Notes: generated by a model not told the origin, from the sequence alone. DNA of 64,000 bases from Leifsonia sp. CL147 (GCF_900114565.1 NZ_FOTM01000008.1:67860-131859), one strand, 5' to 3'; numbered from the stretch's first letter, positions 46,948-59,362 are shown. A program made the numbers and translations.

Positions 46948-47402
46948 GCAGCACCCGAAGAACTGAGGCGAGCCTCTTCGAGAACCCGGACCAGCTGGTC
47001 CGGGTTTCTTGTCGAGAGGAGCCAGTACGGTGTCGGGTCGTCGAGATCGGCCAGCGGCACCTTCACCACGGGCTTGATCCAGCCGCGGATGAGCAGCCAG
47101 GCCCGCGCATCCAGCAGGCGGCCGCGCTGCTGGGTCGCCTCCTCCCCCCGGTAGGCGGCCGGCGCACCGGTGAGGCCGAGGGGGATGCGCGCATTCCCCG
47201 CGACGAGCTCCTCCTTCGTGACCCGGATGACCGGCGTGGTCGCGACCAGGAAGATCGCCCAGGCCACGTAGATGACGATGGCGAGCACCACCCCCACCGC
47301 GAAGTTGATCGGCGCGAAGACGAGCATGACGGCGGGGATGACGAGCAGGGTCGAGATGAACAGCCAGGGCGTCGCCCACAGTCGTTCTCGGTAGAGGTCC
47401 AT
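46944..47402 (-). CDS. DUF3093 membrane protein
   Basis: 152 residues: MDLYRERLWATPWLFISTLLVIPAVMLVFAP, two membrane helices, then a small soluble domain (VTKEELVAGNARIPL, RGWIKPVVKVPLADLDDPTPYWLLSTRNPDQLV). This is the conserved actinobacterial DUF3093 pattern, usually divergent from dut as here. ATG 47402; the longer frame is antisense to dut. Function unknown. Its 3' end borders the toxin array. Confidence 0.9.
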   Translation of the reverse strand: MDLYRERLWATPWLFISTLLVIPAVMLVFAPINFAVGVVLAIVIYVAWAIFLVATTPVIRVTKEELVAGNARIPLGLTGAPAAYRGEEATQQRGRLLDARAWLLIRGWIKPVVKVPLADLDDPTPYWLLSTRNPDQLVRVLEEARLSSSGAA

Positions 47403-47441
47403 GACCTCTATTCGATCAGACTTCTGCACTAGCCTCGACAC

Positions 47442-47900
47442 GTGACAGATACCGTCGACGTGCCGATCATCGCCGAGTTCCCTCCCGCCTACGCGCACCC
47501 CGGCGACGCCGGCGCCGATCTGTGCGCTGCGGAGGCGGTCACCCTGGGCCCCGGGGAGCGCTTCACGATGCCGACCGGAGTCTCCATCGCCCTGCCCGAG
47601 GGCTACGCCGGGTTCGTCGTGCCGCGCAGCGGCCTCGCCATGCGCCACGGCCTGACCATCGTCAACGCGCCCGGCACGGTGGATGCGGGCTACCGCGGCG
47701 AGATCCGGGTCACCCTCCTGAATACGGACAGGTCGATGGCCTACGATATCGGGGTCGGCGACCGGATCGCCCAGCTGATCGTGATGCCGGTCACCCGGGC
47801 GAGGTTCATCCCCGTCGACACCCTCCCGGACAGCCACCGTGGCACCGCGGGCTTCGGCTCCTCCGGGTACACCGTGACCACGTCAGGAGAACACGCGTGA
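47442..47900 (+). CDS. dut: dUTP diphosphatase
   Basis: Cleaves dUTP to dUMP, keeping uracil out of DNA and feeding dTMP synthesis. 152 residues, trimeric type. The five motifs are visible: AHPGDAGADLCAAE, VPRSGLAMRHGLTIVNAPGTVDAGYRGEI, LLNTD, GDRIAQLIVMPV and the C-terminal RGTAGFGSSGY. GTG start at 47442. The TGA overlaps the GTG of the DUF3710 gene by four bases. Confidence 0.97.
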   Translation: MTDTVDVPIIAEFPPAYAHPGDAGADLCAAEAVTLGPGERFTMPTGVSIALPEGYAGFVVPRSGLAMRHGLTIVNAPGTVDAGYRGEIRVTLLNTDRSMAYDIGVGDRIAQLIVMPVTRARFIPVDTLPDSHRGTAGFGSSGYTVTTSGEHA

Positions 47901-48598
47901 CCGACAGCAGTACCCCCCGAGGCTCCGACGACGGCGCCGGGCTCGAGCAGCGGGGAGCGGAGGCTCCGGGTGCCGACGCGCTCGAGGGCGACGCCCTCGA
48001 ATTCGAGAAGTCGGCGCCGGAGGACCGCGAGACCGAGGGCCCCCTCGATGAGAGCGAGGCCAATCCCGTCCGCCCGTATGTCGATCTCGGCGGCGTGAAG
48101 ATCCTGCCGCGCGAGGGGCTCCACCTGCGACTGGAGGTCGAGGAGGAGTCGCAGCGCGTCGTCGCCGTCGGCCTCGACTACGCGGGCTCGACCCTTCAGG
48201 TGCAGCCGTTCGCCGCTCCGCGGTCCTCGGGTCTCTGGCACGAGATCCGCGCTCAGATCTCGGAGCAGGTGCAGCGCCAGGGCGGCCGGGTGACGGAGCG
48301 CGACGGTGCATTCGGGCCGGAGCTCGTGGCCGAGATCCCCGTCGCCGCCCCGCAGGGCGGCCCCGTCGAGACACGCGTGGCCCGGTTCGTCGGCGTGGAC
48401 GGCCCGCGCTGGTTCCTCCGCGGAGTGATCGCCGGCGATGCGGCCGTGCAGCCCGAGGCCGCCGCGCTGGTCGAGGACCTCTTCCGCAGCATCGTCGTGG
48501 TGCGCGGCACGGTCCCGATGCCGCCGCGCGACCTCATCCCGCTCCGGATGCCCGCCGCGCCCGCCGGGGGCACCGAGAACGACTACTCCTCTCTGTAA
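47897..48598 (+). CDS. DUF3710 protein
   Basis: 233 residues. Disordered acidic N-terminus (to about residue 55), then the conserved domain: NPVRPYVDLGGVKILPREGLHLRLEVEE, RQGGRVTERDGAFGPELVAEIPV, FVGVDGPRWFLRGVIAGDAA, and an end with MPPRDLIPLRMP. Always near dut in actinobacteria. Function unknown. It starts at the GTGA overlap with dut, and the DUF3159 gene follows 3 bases later, so dut-DUF3710-DUF3159 is one operon. Confidence 0.92.
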   Translation: MTDSSTPRGSDDGAGLEQRGAEAPGADALEGDALEFEKSAPEDRETEGPLDESEANPVRPYVDLGGVKILPREGLHLRLEVEEESQRVVAVGLDYAGSTLQVQPFAAPRSSGLWHEIRAQISEQVQRQGGRVTERDGAFGPELVAEIPVAAPQGGPVETRVARFVGVDGPRWFLRGVIAGDAAVQPEAAALVEDLFRSIVVVRGTVPMPPRDLIPLRMPAAPAGGTENDYSSL

Positions 48599-48601
48599 GG
48601 C

Positions 48602-49384
48602 ATGAGCATGACCGATCAGGACCGGCCGGACCGGGAAGCACAGAACCCGGAAACGCGGGCCCCGGAACCGCAGACCCCGGCCCTCGGCGACAGCATCGCC
48701 GCCGCGGCGCGCCGCTCCGGACTCGGGCAGCTGGCCGAGAGCGACGCCTCCACGGGGGCGGCGCTGCTGGGCGCCCTCGGAGGCTTCCGCGGGCTGTGCG
48801 AGACCATCCTGCCCGGCCTGGTGTTCCTCGTCCTCTTCACGTTCACCGAGAACGTCCCGGTCTCGATCATCTCGTCGGTGGCTGTCGCAGTCGTCTTCAC
48901 CGTGCTGCGCATCGTCGGGAAGACCCCGGTCACGCAGGCCATGGCCGGCCTGATCGGTGTCGGGATCTCGGCGATCCTCGCGCTCATCACGGGCCGTGGA
49001 GAAGACAACTTCGTGTTCGGGATCTGGGTCAACATCGCGTTCGGAGCGGCGATCCTGATCTCCATGCTCGTGCGCTGGCCGCTCATCGGCCTGGTCGCCG
49101 GCTACCTCATGGGCGGCGGCGTGGCCTGGCGCCGCGACAAGCGGAAGTTCCGGGTCCTGCAGGCGGTGACGTTCCTCTGGCTCCTGCTCTTCGTCGTCCG
49201 GCTGCTCGTGGAGGTTCCCCTCTACCTGGCCCACACGGATGCGGCCACGAGCGCGCTCGCTTTCGCCCGGCTCCTCACCGGTGTTCCGCCCTACGCGCTG
49301 CTGCTGCTGGTGACGTGGTTCATCGTGAAGGGACAGTTCCCGCAGGTGCAGGACGAGCGCGCGCGGGGCGCCTCGGCCGGGTAG
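48602..49384 (+). CDS. DUF3159 membrane protein
   Basis: 260 residues. Hydrophilic N-terminus ending in the conserved ALLGALGGFRGLCETILPGLVFL, then about six membrane helices, with VFTVLRIVGKTPVTQAMAGLIGV and YLMGGGVAWRRDKRKFRVLQAVTFLW as family markers. Function unknown; conserved with DUF3710 and dut. ATG at 48602 (MSMTDQ). The P-type ATPase begins 28 bases after its stop. Confidence 0.92.
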   Translation: MSMTDQDRPDREAQNPETRAPEPQTPALGDSIAAAARRSGLGQLAESDASTGAALLGALGGFRGLCETILPGLVFLVLFTFTENVPVSIISSVAVAVVFTVLRIVGKTPVTQAMAGLIGVGISAILALITGRGEDNFVFGIWVNIAFGAAILISMLVRWPLIGLVAGYLMGGGVAWRRDKRKFRVLQAVTFLWLLLFVVRLLVEVPLYLAHTDAATSALAFARLLTGVPPYALLLLVTWFIVKGQFPQVQDERARGASAG

Positions 49385-49412
49385 AGCGCGCCACGAAGGA
49401 CGAGGGGGACGG

Positions 49413-51788
49413 ATGCTGGACGCCGAGACGACCGAGGGGCTGAACGCCGCCCAGGTCGCGGAACGGGTGGCGGACGGCCGCGTCAACACGCAGACCCAGC
49501 CGAGCTCCCGTTCGGTGAGCGACATCCTCCGCGAGAACATCTTCACGCTGTTCAACGGCATCCTCACCGCCTGCTTCGTCGCCGTGCTGCTTCTCGGCGA
49601 CCTGCGGGACGGCTTCTTCTTCGGGATCGTCGTCGTCAACGCCCTCATCGGCATCGTGCAGGAGTACCGCGCCAAGCGCGTGCTCGACCGCGCGGCGCTC
49701 CTCGCGGCGCCGCACAGCCGGGTGCGACGCGACGGGGAGGTCACGACCGTGGCGCTGGAGGACGTGGTCCTCGACGACCTGCTCGTGCTGCGTCCGGGCG
49801 ATCAGATCCCGGCGGACGCGGTCGTCGTCGAGAGCACGGGTCTCTCGCTCGACGAGTCGATGCTGACGGGGGAGTCGGACCCGGTGTTCAAGGATGCCGA
49901 GGCCCCGCTCCTGTCCGGCTCCCACGTCGTCACCGGCACGGGGCTCGCCCTTGTGACGGCCGTCGGCGCCGACTCCTACGCGAGCTGGCTGACCAGGGAG
50001 ATCCGCAAGCACTCGCTGGTGCGTTCCGAGCTGCGGGACGCGACCAACCGCATCCTGGTGTACCTCTCCTGGATCCTCGGGCCACTCATCCTGGTGACCC
50101 TGATCGGGCGGGTCCTCACGTACGGCGGCTTCGCGCACCTGTTCCGCGACGACCACTGGCGGCGCGCGCTGCTGGATGCGGTGGCCGCGGTCGTTGGCAT
50201 GATCCCGGAAGGTCTCGTGCTCCTGACGAGCCTCGCATTCGGTGTGGCCGCCATCCAGCTGGCCGCCCGCAAGGTGCTGGTCCAGGAGCTGGCCGCGGTC
50301 GAGGTGCTCGCGCGCGTCGACGTGCTCTGCCTCGACAAGACGGGGACCCTGACGACGGGGGAGCTGTCGTTGCACGGCACCGAGCCCATCGGCGACGCGG
50401 TGGATGCGGAACTGGCCGAGACGGCGCTGGCCGCGTTCGGCTCGGATGAGGCGGGCAACGCGACCTCGGGGGTCCTGGGATCGCGGTACCGCAGCGACCG
50501 GTTCCGGGTCTCGCGGCGCATCCCGTTCAGCTCGGCGACGAAGTACAGCGCCGTGGTGATGACGGTGGACGGCCGGGAGTCGTCGTGGGCGCTGGGCGCG
50601 CCCGAGTTCGTGCTGGAGGAGCATCCCGGCGCGCTGGAGCGGGCGACCGCGCTCGCGGCGACCGGTTTGCGGACGCTGGCCCTGGCGCGGGCGATCGACC
50701 CGCTGCCCGAGGCGGTCCACGTACCTCTTGCCGGGACGCGGGTGGAGCCGGCCCTCCTCGTGCTGCTCGCCGAGACCCTGCGGCCCGAGGCCCGCGACAC
50801 CCTCGCGTACTTCCGCGATCAGTCGGTCCGGGTGGTCGTCATGTCCGGCGACAACCCGGTCACGGTCGCCGCGATCGCCCGGGAGCTGCAGCTCGAGGGC
50901 GAGGCCGTGGACGCGTCCACCCTCACGAGCGACGAAGCGCTCTCCGACGCGCTGGAGACCGCGAGCGTGCTCGGCCGCGTCAGCCCGGACCAGAAACGCG
51001 CGGCGGTCCGGCTGCTCCAGGAGCGCGGCCGCACGGTCGCGATGACCGGCGACGGCGTCAACGATGCGATGGCGGTGAAGGATGCGGACCTCGGCATCGC
51101 CATGGGGACCGGGACGGCCGCCACCAAGGCGGTCTCGCGGGTGGTGCTGCTGGACGATCGCTTCGACCGGCTGCCCGATGTGCTGGCGTTCGGCCGCCGG
51201 GTGATCGCCAACGTCGAGCGCGTCTCGAACATCTTCCTCGCGAAGACGACCTACGGCATCCTGCTGGCGCTGGTGAGCGCGTTCCTGCTGTGGCCCTTCC
51301 CCTTCCTTCCGCGGCAGCTGACGCTCGTCTCGTCGCTGGCCATCGGCATCCCGTCCTTCGTCCTCGCGCTGACGCCGAACAAGCGCATCTACACGCCCGG
51401 GGTGCTCGGCCGGGTGCTGCGGTACTCCGTGCCGACCGGACTGATCGCCGGCGTGACCGCGATCGTGACCTATGCGCCCCTGCACCGCAGCATCCCGCTC
51501 CACGAGGCGCGCAGCGTCACCACCGTCGCCCTGTTCTGCGTGTCGCTGTGGATCCTGTGCGTGCTGACTCGGCCGCTCACGGGAGTGCGGTGGCTGCTGC
51601 TCGCGGCGGTCGCGACGGCGTTCGTCCTGGTGTGCGTCATCCCGTTCACCTCGTCGTTCTTCGAGATGCACCTGCAGCTGGACGGGTCGCTCGCCTGGGG
51701 CGTCGTCGTCGGCGCTGCCGGGGCCGCAGGAGTGGAGCTCTTCTACCGCTTCGCGAAGCGGCGCGCGCTGGTCTTCGATCGCGTCTGA
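49413..51788 (+). CDS. Cation-transporting P-type ATPase (CtpE-like)
   Basis: 791-residue P2-type pump. Actuator TGES in SMLTGESDPVF, phosphorylation motif LCLDKTGTLTTGE near residue 308, hinge MTGDGVNDAMAVKDADLGIAMG, and about ten membrane helices. The N-terminal NIFTLFNGILTA and RAKRVLDR resemble mycobacterial CtpE, a calcium-linked pump; this substrate is inference from family similarity. No heavy-metal N-terminal domain or CPC motif, so not a copper or cadmium pump. ATG at 49413. Confidence 0.88.
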   Translation: MLDAETTEGLNAAQVAERVADGRVNTQTQPSSRSVSDILRENIFTLFNGILTACFVAVLLLGDLRDGFFFGIVVVNALIGIVQEYRAKRVLDRAALLAAPHSRVRRDGEVTTVALEDVVLDDLLVLRPGDQIPADAVVVESTGLSLDESMLTGESDPVFKDAEAPLLSGSHVVTGTGLALVTAVGADSYASWLTREIRKHSLVRSELRDATNRILVYLSWILGPLILVTLIGRVLTYGGFAHLFRDDHWRRALLDAVAAVVGMIPEGLVLLTSLAFGVAAIQLAARKVLVQELAAVEVLARVDVLCLDKTGTLTTGELSLHGTEPIGDAVDAELAETALAAFGSDEAGNATSGVLGSRYRSDRFRVSRRIPFSSATKYSAVVMTVDGRESSWALGAPEFVLEEHPGALERATALAATGLRTLALARAIDPLPEAVHVPLAGTRVEPALLVLLAETLRPEARDTLAYFRDQSVRVVVMSGDNPVTVAAIARELQLEGEAVDASTLTSDEALSDALETASVLGRVSPDQKRAAVRLLQERGRTVAMTGDGVNDAMAVKDADLGIAMGTGTAATKAVSRVVLLDDRFDRLPDVLAFGRRVIANVERVSNIFLAKTTYGILLALVSAFLLWPFPFLPRQLTLVSSLAIGIPSFVLALTPNKRIYTPGVLGRVLRYSVPTGLIAGVTAIVTYAPLHRSIPLHEARSVTTVALFCVSLWILCVLTRPLTGVRWLLLAAVATAFVLVCVIPFTSSFFEMHLQLDGSLAWGVVVGAAGAAGVELFYRFAKRRALVFDRV

Positions 51789-51800
51789 TCGTGGTAGTTT

Positions 51801-51818
51801 TATCTCGACGTCAAGATA
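51801..51818. promoter_or_regulatory. Operator-like palindrome upstream of aconitase
   Basis: TATCTCGACGTCAAGATA, an 18-bp inverted repeat with one mismatched pair around GACGTC, 110 bases before the acnA start. Its size and symmetry fit a dimeric repressor site. The binding protein is not identified. Confidence 0.55.
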
Positions 51819-51928
51819 GTTTCGTTCAGCGCGGGATTAGGGTTACCTTGCTGGAAAGGCACTTGGACGGACGACGAAGATGAACGAGGCGTGCGTGAAC
51901 ATCGCCTGCCGATGAAGGAGAGGGCACT

Positions 51929-54757
<2,829 letters not shown>

Positions 54758-54778
54758 GGATGGTTCCGAGCTAGGACG

Positions 54779-54816
54779 GAAACCCCCGGTCATCCATACA
54801 GGATTCCGGGGGTTTC
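54779..54816. terminator. Bidirectional terminator after acnA
   Basis: Perfect 11-bp arms GAAACCCCCGG and CCGGGGGTTTC with a 16-base loop. A-rich left and T-rich right ends suit termination in both directions; it serves acnA and the convergent Abi-like gene, whose stop lies at its edge. Confidence 0.85.
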
Positions 54817-55501
54817 AGTTCTTGCGCTCGAATTCCGGCCACTCCCGATAGAAGTCGTCGGCCGCCCCGGAGAACGGCTCGTGCTCGACGAACCACTTGC
54901 GCGCCGATCCGCTCACGCTGTGGAGCACGTCCCGCATGGCTCTGCGCTTGCCCCGGAGATCGAGGCCGAACACCGGCTCGTGGTGGGCGATCCGGTTTCG
55001 GAAGTCGTAGACGATGGCGAGAGACTGGGCGACCTGATCAGGACGGACCCCATGGCGGTTGGCGAACGAACGCTCCAGCGCATCGTCCCACAGCTTCTGC
55101 TTCCCCTGGTGTCGTTGAGAGGGAAGCAGATAGCGCCAGGTACCCAGGGACAGCTGCGCCACCACATCATCGTGACCGATTGTCCTACGGCCTCCGACGG
55201 CCCGGCTGGCGTCCCGCCTGGCAGTCATCAATCGATCCGGAGTGATCACGGACAGCAGGAGGGGAGCGGCATCCAAAGCCCAGTCCGGTGTCCCGTGCGT
55301 CGTCTGATTCCACACGCGCAGCTCGCGATCGAGTGCGTTCCTCAGAATCACTTCGACGTAGTGGAGTGACGTGTAGGCGATCCCGCTGACGCGCGCGTTC
55401 GCCCGGTACAGCTCCAGTGCTCGGGACTCGTCATGCGCGCACGCGGCGAGATAGGTCGACATCCGGGGGCCGCTCAGGTACGGCAAGATGTCGACAGTCA
55501 T
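54815..55501 (-). CDS. Abi_2-like abortive-infection family protein
   Basis: 228 residues. ARVSGIAYTSLHYVEVILRNALDRELRVW near the N-terminus and VYDFRNRIAHHEPVF near residue 170 match the Abi_2 (AbiD/F-type) family, whose R-x4-H motif (here within RNRIAHHE) places it in the HEPN superfamily. Such proteins can be linked to phage abortive infection, but many lone copies have no tested role. It is a single gene flanked by hairpins, between two core genes, with lower GC than its neighbours, so it was probably acquired. Confidence 0.8.
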   Translation of the reverse strand: MTVDILPYLSGPRMSTYLAACAHDESRALELYRANARVSGIAYTSLHYVEVILRNALDRELRVWNQTTHGTPDWALDAAPLLLSVITPDRLMTARRDASRAVGGRRTIGHDDVVAQLSLGTWRYLLPSQRHQGKQKLWDDALERSFANRHGVRPDQVAQSLAIVYDFRNRIAHHEPVFGLDLRGKRRAMRDVLHSVSGSARKWFVEHEPFSGAADDFYREWPEFERKN

Positions 55502-55592
55502 CCGATGATCGTATTAGGCTGTTCGGGAAGACGTCGAACAGAAGCACCGACGTTTACGCTCTAAGCGGCCCGGGAAACCGGGCCGCTTTGCT
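55491..55592 (+). ncRNA. Candidate short transcript between Abi-like gene and dxs
   Basis: TCGACA (55491-55496) and TAGGCT (55515-55520) with 18-base spacing form a plausible sigma-70 promoter. About 40 bases downstream lies a strong hairpin AAGCGGCCCGG-gaaa-CCGGGCCGCTT (55563-55588) followed by TTGCTTTG. A transcript of roughly 65 bases starting near 55527 would end there. It could be a small RNA or an attenuated dxs leader. No known RNA family recognised. Confidence 0.4.
55563..55592 (+). terminator. Strong hairpin upstream of dxs
   Basis: Perfect 11-bp GC-rich arms with a GAAA tetraloop and a T-rich 3' side, about 100 bases before the dxs start. A textbook intrinsic terminator on the + strand, although no upstream + strand gene needs one. 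Confidence 0.8.
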
Positions 55593-55690
55593 TTGTCCTG
55601 TAGTCAGATGGTGAGGATTCCCGTCACGCTTGGCTCTGAATGAACGGTTCCGAGTCTCCTGGCGATTTCAGCGAGCCTAGACTCGAATCC

Positions 55691-57643
55691 ATGGGCATTC
55701 TCGAGACCATCCACGGTCCCCGCGACCTCGACCGTCTGACGGACCGGGAGCTCGGCCAGCTCGCCGCCGAAGTGCGGGCCTTCCTGGTCGCGAACGTCGC
55801 GAAGACCGGTGGGCACCTGGGCCCGAACCTGGGCGTGGTGGAGACGACCATCGCCATCCACCGGGTGTTCGACTCGCCGCGGGACGCCGTCGTCTTCGAC
55901 ACCGGCCACCAGTCGTACGTGCACAAGCTGCTGACCGGTCGCCAGGACTTCTCGCAGCTGCGGCAGAAGGACGGCCTCGCCGGCTATCCGCAGCGCTCGG
56001 AGTCCGAGCACGACATCGTCGAGAGCTCCCACGCCTCCTCCTCCCTCTCGTGGGCGGACGGCATCTCGCGCGCGTTCGAACTGACCGGCCAGCGGGACCG
56101 CCACGTCGTCGCCGTCGTCGGCGACGGCGCTCTGACCGGCGGGATGACGTGGGAGGCGCTCAACAACATCTCCGACGACAACAATCGCCGGCTGATCATC
56201 GTGGTCAACGACAACGGCCGGTCGTACGCGCCGACGATCGGCGGGATGGCACGGTTCCTGAACACGGTCCGCACCCGCAAGAGCTACCGCAGCCTCTACC
56301 TCACCTCGCAGCGGGCATTCGACAAGCTCGGCACGCCCGGGCGCGCCTTCTACCGCGGCGTGCGCGGCGGCCTCCACGGATTCCTCAGCCGGTTCACCAA
56401 CAACGAGGCGCTGTACTCCAACCTCGATATCAAGTACATCGGCCCCGTCCACGGGCACGACATCGGAGCGATGGAGGAGGCGCTGCGCCAGGCGAAGAAC
56501 TACGGCGCCCCGGTCATCGTCCACGCGATCACCCAGAAGGGACGCGGCTACGCGCCGGCCCTGCGCGACGCGGCCGACCAGTTCCACTCGGTCGGGCAGA
56601 TCGACCCCGAGTCCGGCGAGTCGCTCGGCAGCTCCGGCAAGGCGACCTGGACGGACGTCTTCGCCGACGAGATCGTCCGGCTCGCCGAACAGGACCCCAC
56701 GATCGTCGGCATCACGGCCGCGATGCTCCGGCCGACGGGCCTGCACAAGCTCGCCGAGCGCTTCCCGGCGCGCGTCCACGACGTCGGCATCGCCGAGCAG
56801 CACGCCACCACGAGCGCCGCCGGCCTCGCGTACGGAGGACTGCATCCCGTCGTCGCCATCTACGCCACCTTCATGAACCGCGCGTTCGACCAGGTGCTGA
56901 TGGATGTGGCCCTCCACAAGGCGGGGGTGACGTTCGTGCTCGACCGGGCCGGCGTCACAGGACCGGACGGACCCAGCCACCACGGGATGTGGGACCTCGC
57001 GATCCTGCAGGTCGTGCCCAACATCCGGCTGGCCGCACCGCGCGACGGCACACGGTTGCGCGAGGAGCTGGCTGAGGCCGTCGCCGTCGACGACGCGCCG
57101 ACGGTACTGCGCTTCCCGAAGGGCGGCGTGCTCCCCGACATCGACGCGCTGCGGCGACTGGACGACGGCGTCGACGTGCTCCGCGAGGGCGATCGTAAGG
57201 ATGTGCTGCTCGTCACGGTCGGCCCGATGGCGGACCTGGGCCTCCAGGTCGCGGAGCGGCTGGCCGCGCAGGGAATCGGCGCCACCGTCGTCGACCCGCG
57301 CTGGGTCGTCCCCGTGCCGCGCAGCATCCTCTCCCTGGCCGCCGAGCACCGCATCGTCGTGACCGTCGAGGACGGCATCCGGGTCGGCGGCATCGGGACC
57401 CGCGTCCGCCAGGACCTCCGCGAGGCGGGCATCGACACCGCGGTCGACGAGCTGGGGCTGCCGGACGCGTTCATCGACCACGCCTCCCGGGAGCAGATCC
57501 TGGAGGAAGCGGGGCTCACCCCGCAGAAGATCGCGCGCGACCTCGTGGCCCAGGTACTCGGCAGCCGCGTCCCGATCGCCCGCCCCCTCCCGGACGACGC
57601 GCCCGGCACCGAAGCGGCCCCGGCCAAGAAGCGCGGCGCCTGA
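55691..57643 (+). CDS. dxs: 1-deoxy-D-xylulose-5-phosphate synthase
   Basis: First enzyme of the MEP isoprenoid pathway; joins pyruvate and glyceraldehyde-3-phosphate using thiamine diphosphate. 650 residues. Motifs: GHLGPNLGVVETTIAIHRVF, DTGHQSYVHKLLTGR, the thiamine site GDGALTGGMTWEALNNI, catalytic Glu in VGIAEQHATTSAAG, and DRAGVTGPDGPSHHGMWD. ATG 55691 (MGILETIHGPRDLDRL) is the family start. The tail ends in a basic APAKKRGA. A 40-bp repeat array follows. Confidence 0.96.
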   Translation: MGILETIHGPRDLDRLTDRELGQLAAEVRAFLVANVAKTGGHLGPNLGVVETTIAIHRVFDSPRDAVVFDTGHQSYVHKLLTGRQDFSQLRQKDGLAGYPQRSESEHDIVESSHASSSLSWADGISRAFELTGQRDRHVVAVVGDGALTGGMTWEALNNISDDNNRRLIIVVNDNGRSYAPTIGGMARFLNTVRTRKSYRSLYLTSQRAFDKLGTPGRAFYRGVRGGLHGFLSRFTNNEALYSNLDIKYIGPVHGHDIGAMEEALRQAKNYGAPVIVHAITQKGRGYAPALRDAADQFHSVGQIDPESGESLGSSGKATWTDVFADEIVRLAEQDPTIVGITAAMLRPTGLHKLAERFPARVHDVGIAEQHATTSAAGLAYGGLHPVVAIYATFMNRAFDQVLMDVALHKAGVTFVLDRAGVTGPDGPSHHGMWDLAILQVVPNIRLAAPRDGTRLREELAEAVAVDDAPTVLRFPKGGVLPDIDALRRLDDGVDVLREGDRKDVLLVTVGPMADLGLQVAERLAAQGIGATVVDPRWVVPVPRSILSLAAEHRIVVTVEDGIRVGGIGTRVRQDLREAGIDTAVDELGLPDAFIDHASREQILEEAGLTPQKIARDLVAQVLGSRVPIARPLPDDAPGTEAAPAKKRGA

Positions 57644-57667
57644 CGCAGGCCTGCCCCTCCCCGCGGC

Positions 57668-57880
57668 ACATTCGTCACGAATGTGCGCTTACAGGCGGCG
57701 TGAGGCGACATTCGTGACGAATGTGCATTTACAGCCGGGGGAGGCGACATTCGTGACGAATGTGTACTTGCAGGCGGCGTGAGTGGACATTCGTGACGAA
57801 TGTGTGCTTACAGGCGGCGTGAGTGGACATTCGTGACGAATGTGCACTTGCAGGCGGCCAGAGCGACCATTCGTCACTGT
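57668..57880. repeat. 40-bp-period palindrome array between dxs and merR
   Basis: Five copies of the 17-bp palindrome ACATTCGTGACGAATGT (57668, 57708, 57747, 57787, 57827; the first has C at the centre) and a decayed sixth near 57868. They are spaced 39-40 bases apart by a semi-conserved spacer like GCGCTTACAGGCGGCGTGAG. Core and period match the array at 6761-6940. It fills most of the 318-base gap between dxs and merR. Confidence 0.93.
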
Positions 57881-57924
57881 GAGTCTGGACTTGGCTGGTC
57901 GAATGTGCGCAGGGCGAGGGACGT

Positions 57925-57955
57925 TTGACTTAGAGTGCGCTCTAAGTTCTAGGGT
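57925..57955 (+). promoter_or_regulatory. MerR-type promoter with operator palindrome
   Basis: TTGACT (-35) and TAGGGT (-10) separated by 19 bases, the long spacer typical of MerR-controlled promoters. A perfect palindrome CTTAGAGTGCGCTCTAAG (57929-57946) lies between them. The -10 ends 6 bases before the merR ATG, so the message is probably leaderless. Confidence 0.78.
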
Positions 57956-57961
57956 GACGGT

Positions 57962-58374
57962 ATGACCGACACACACACGGCGATGTCCATCTCGGATGTC
58001 GCCGAGCGGACCGGACTCAGCACCCACACCCTGCGCTACTACGAGCGGGAAGGACTCATGCTCGCTCCCGTGGAGCGCGCATCCTCGTCCCACCGCCGCT
58101 ACACGGAGGCGGACGTCACCTGGGTGACGTTTCTCACCAAGCTGCGCTCGACGGCGATGCCGATCGGGACCATGCGCGAGTACGTGGTGCTCGCACGGCA
58201 GGGAGCGGGGACGGAGGCGGAGCGGCTGGAACTGCTGCTCCTGCACCGGATGGCGGTCGTACGCCAGCTGGAGGAGATGACGGCGAGCCTCGCTGCCATC
58301 GACTACAAGATCGACCTGTACCGGCACAGCGCTGGTGGACAGCGCACGGCGCAGGTCATGGAAGGGAACGACGT

Positions 58375-58378
<4 letters not shown>
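57962..58378 (+). CDS. MerR-family transcriptional regulator
   Basis: 138 residues. N-terminal winged helix-turn-helix: [25 protein letters not shown] and [25 protein letters not shown], then a long dimerising helix ([32 protein letters not shown]). No metal-binding cysteines, so it belongs to the group sensing small molecules or redox state, not to the metal sensors. Its own promoter carries the matching operator, so it should autoregulate together with the aldo-keto reductase, whose ATG overlaps its TGA by four bases. Confidence 0.92.
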
Positions 58379-59355
<977 letters not shown>

Positions 59356-59362
59356 CGAAACG

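Noticed and set aside
51832-51855. DtxR-type iron box upstream of acnA (AGGGTTACCT region)
   Set aside because: Only a short imperfect half-match; too weak to claim iron control.
57668-57880. Possible CRISPR array (17-bp repeat, about 23-base spacers)
   Set aside because: Spacers are similar to each other, repeats are shorter than usual, and no cas gene is nearby. Same reasoning for 6761-6940.
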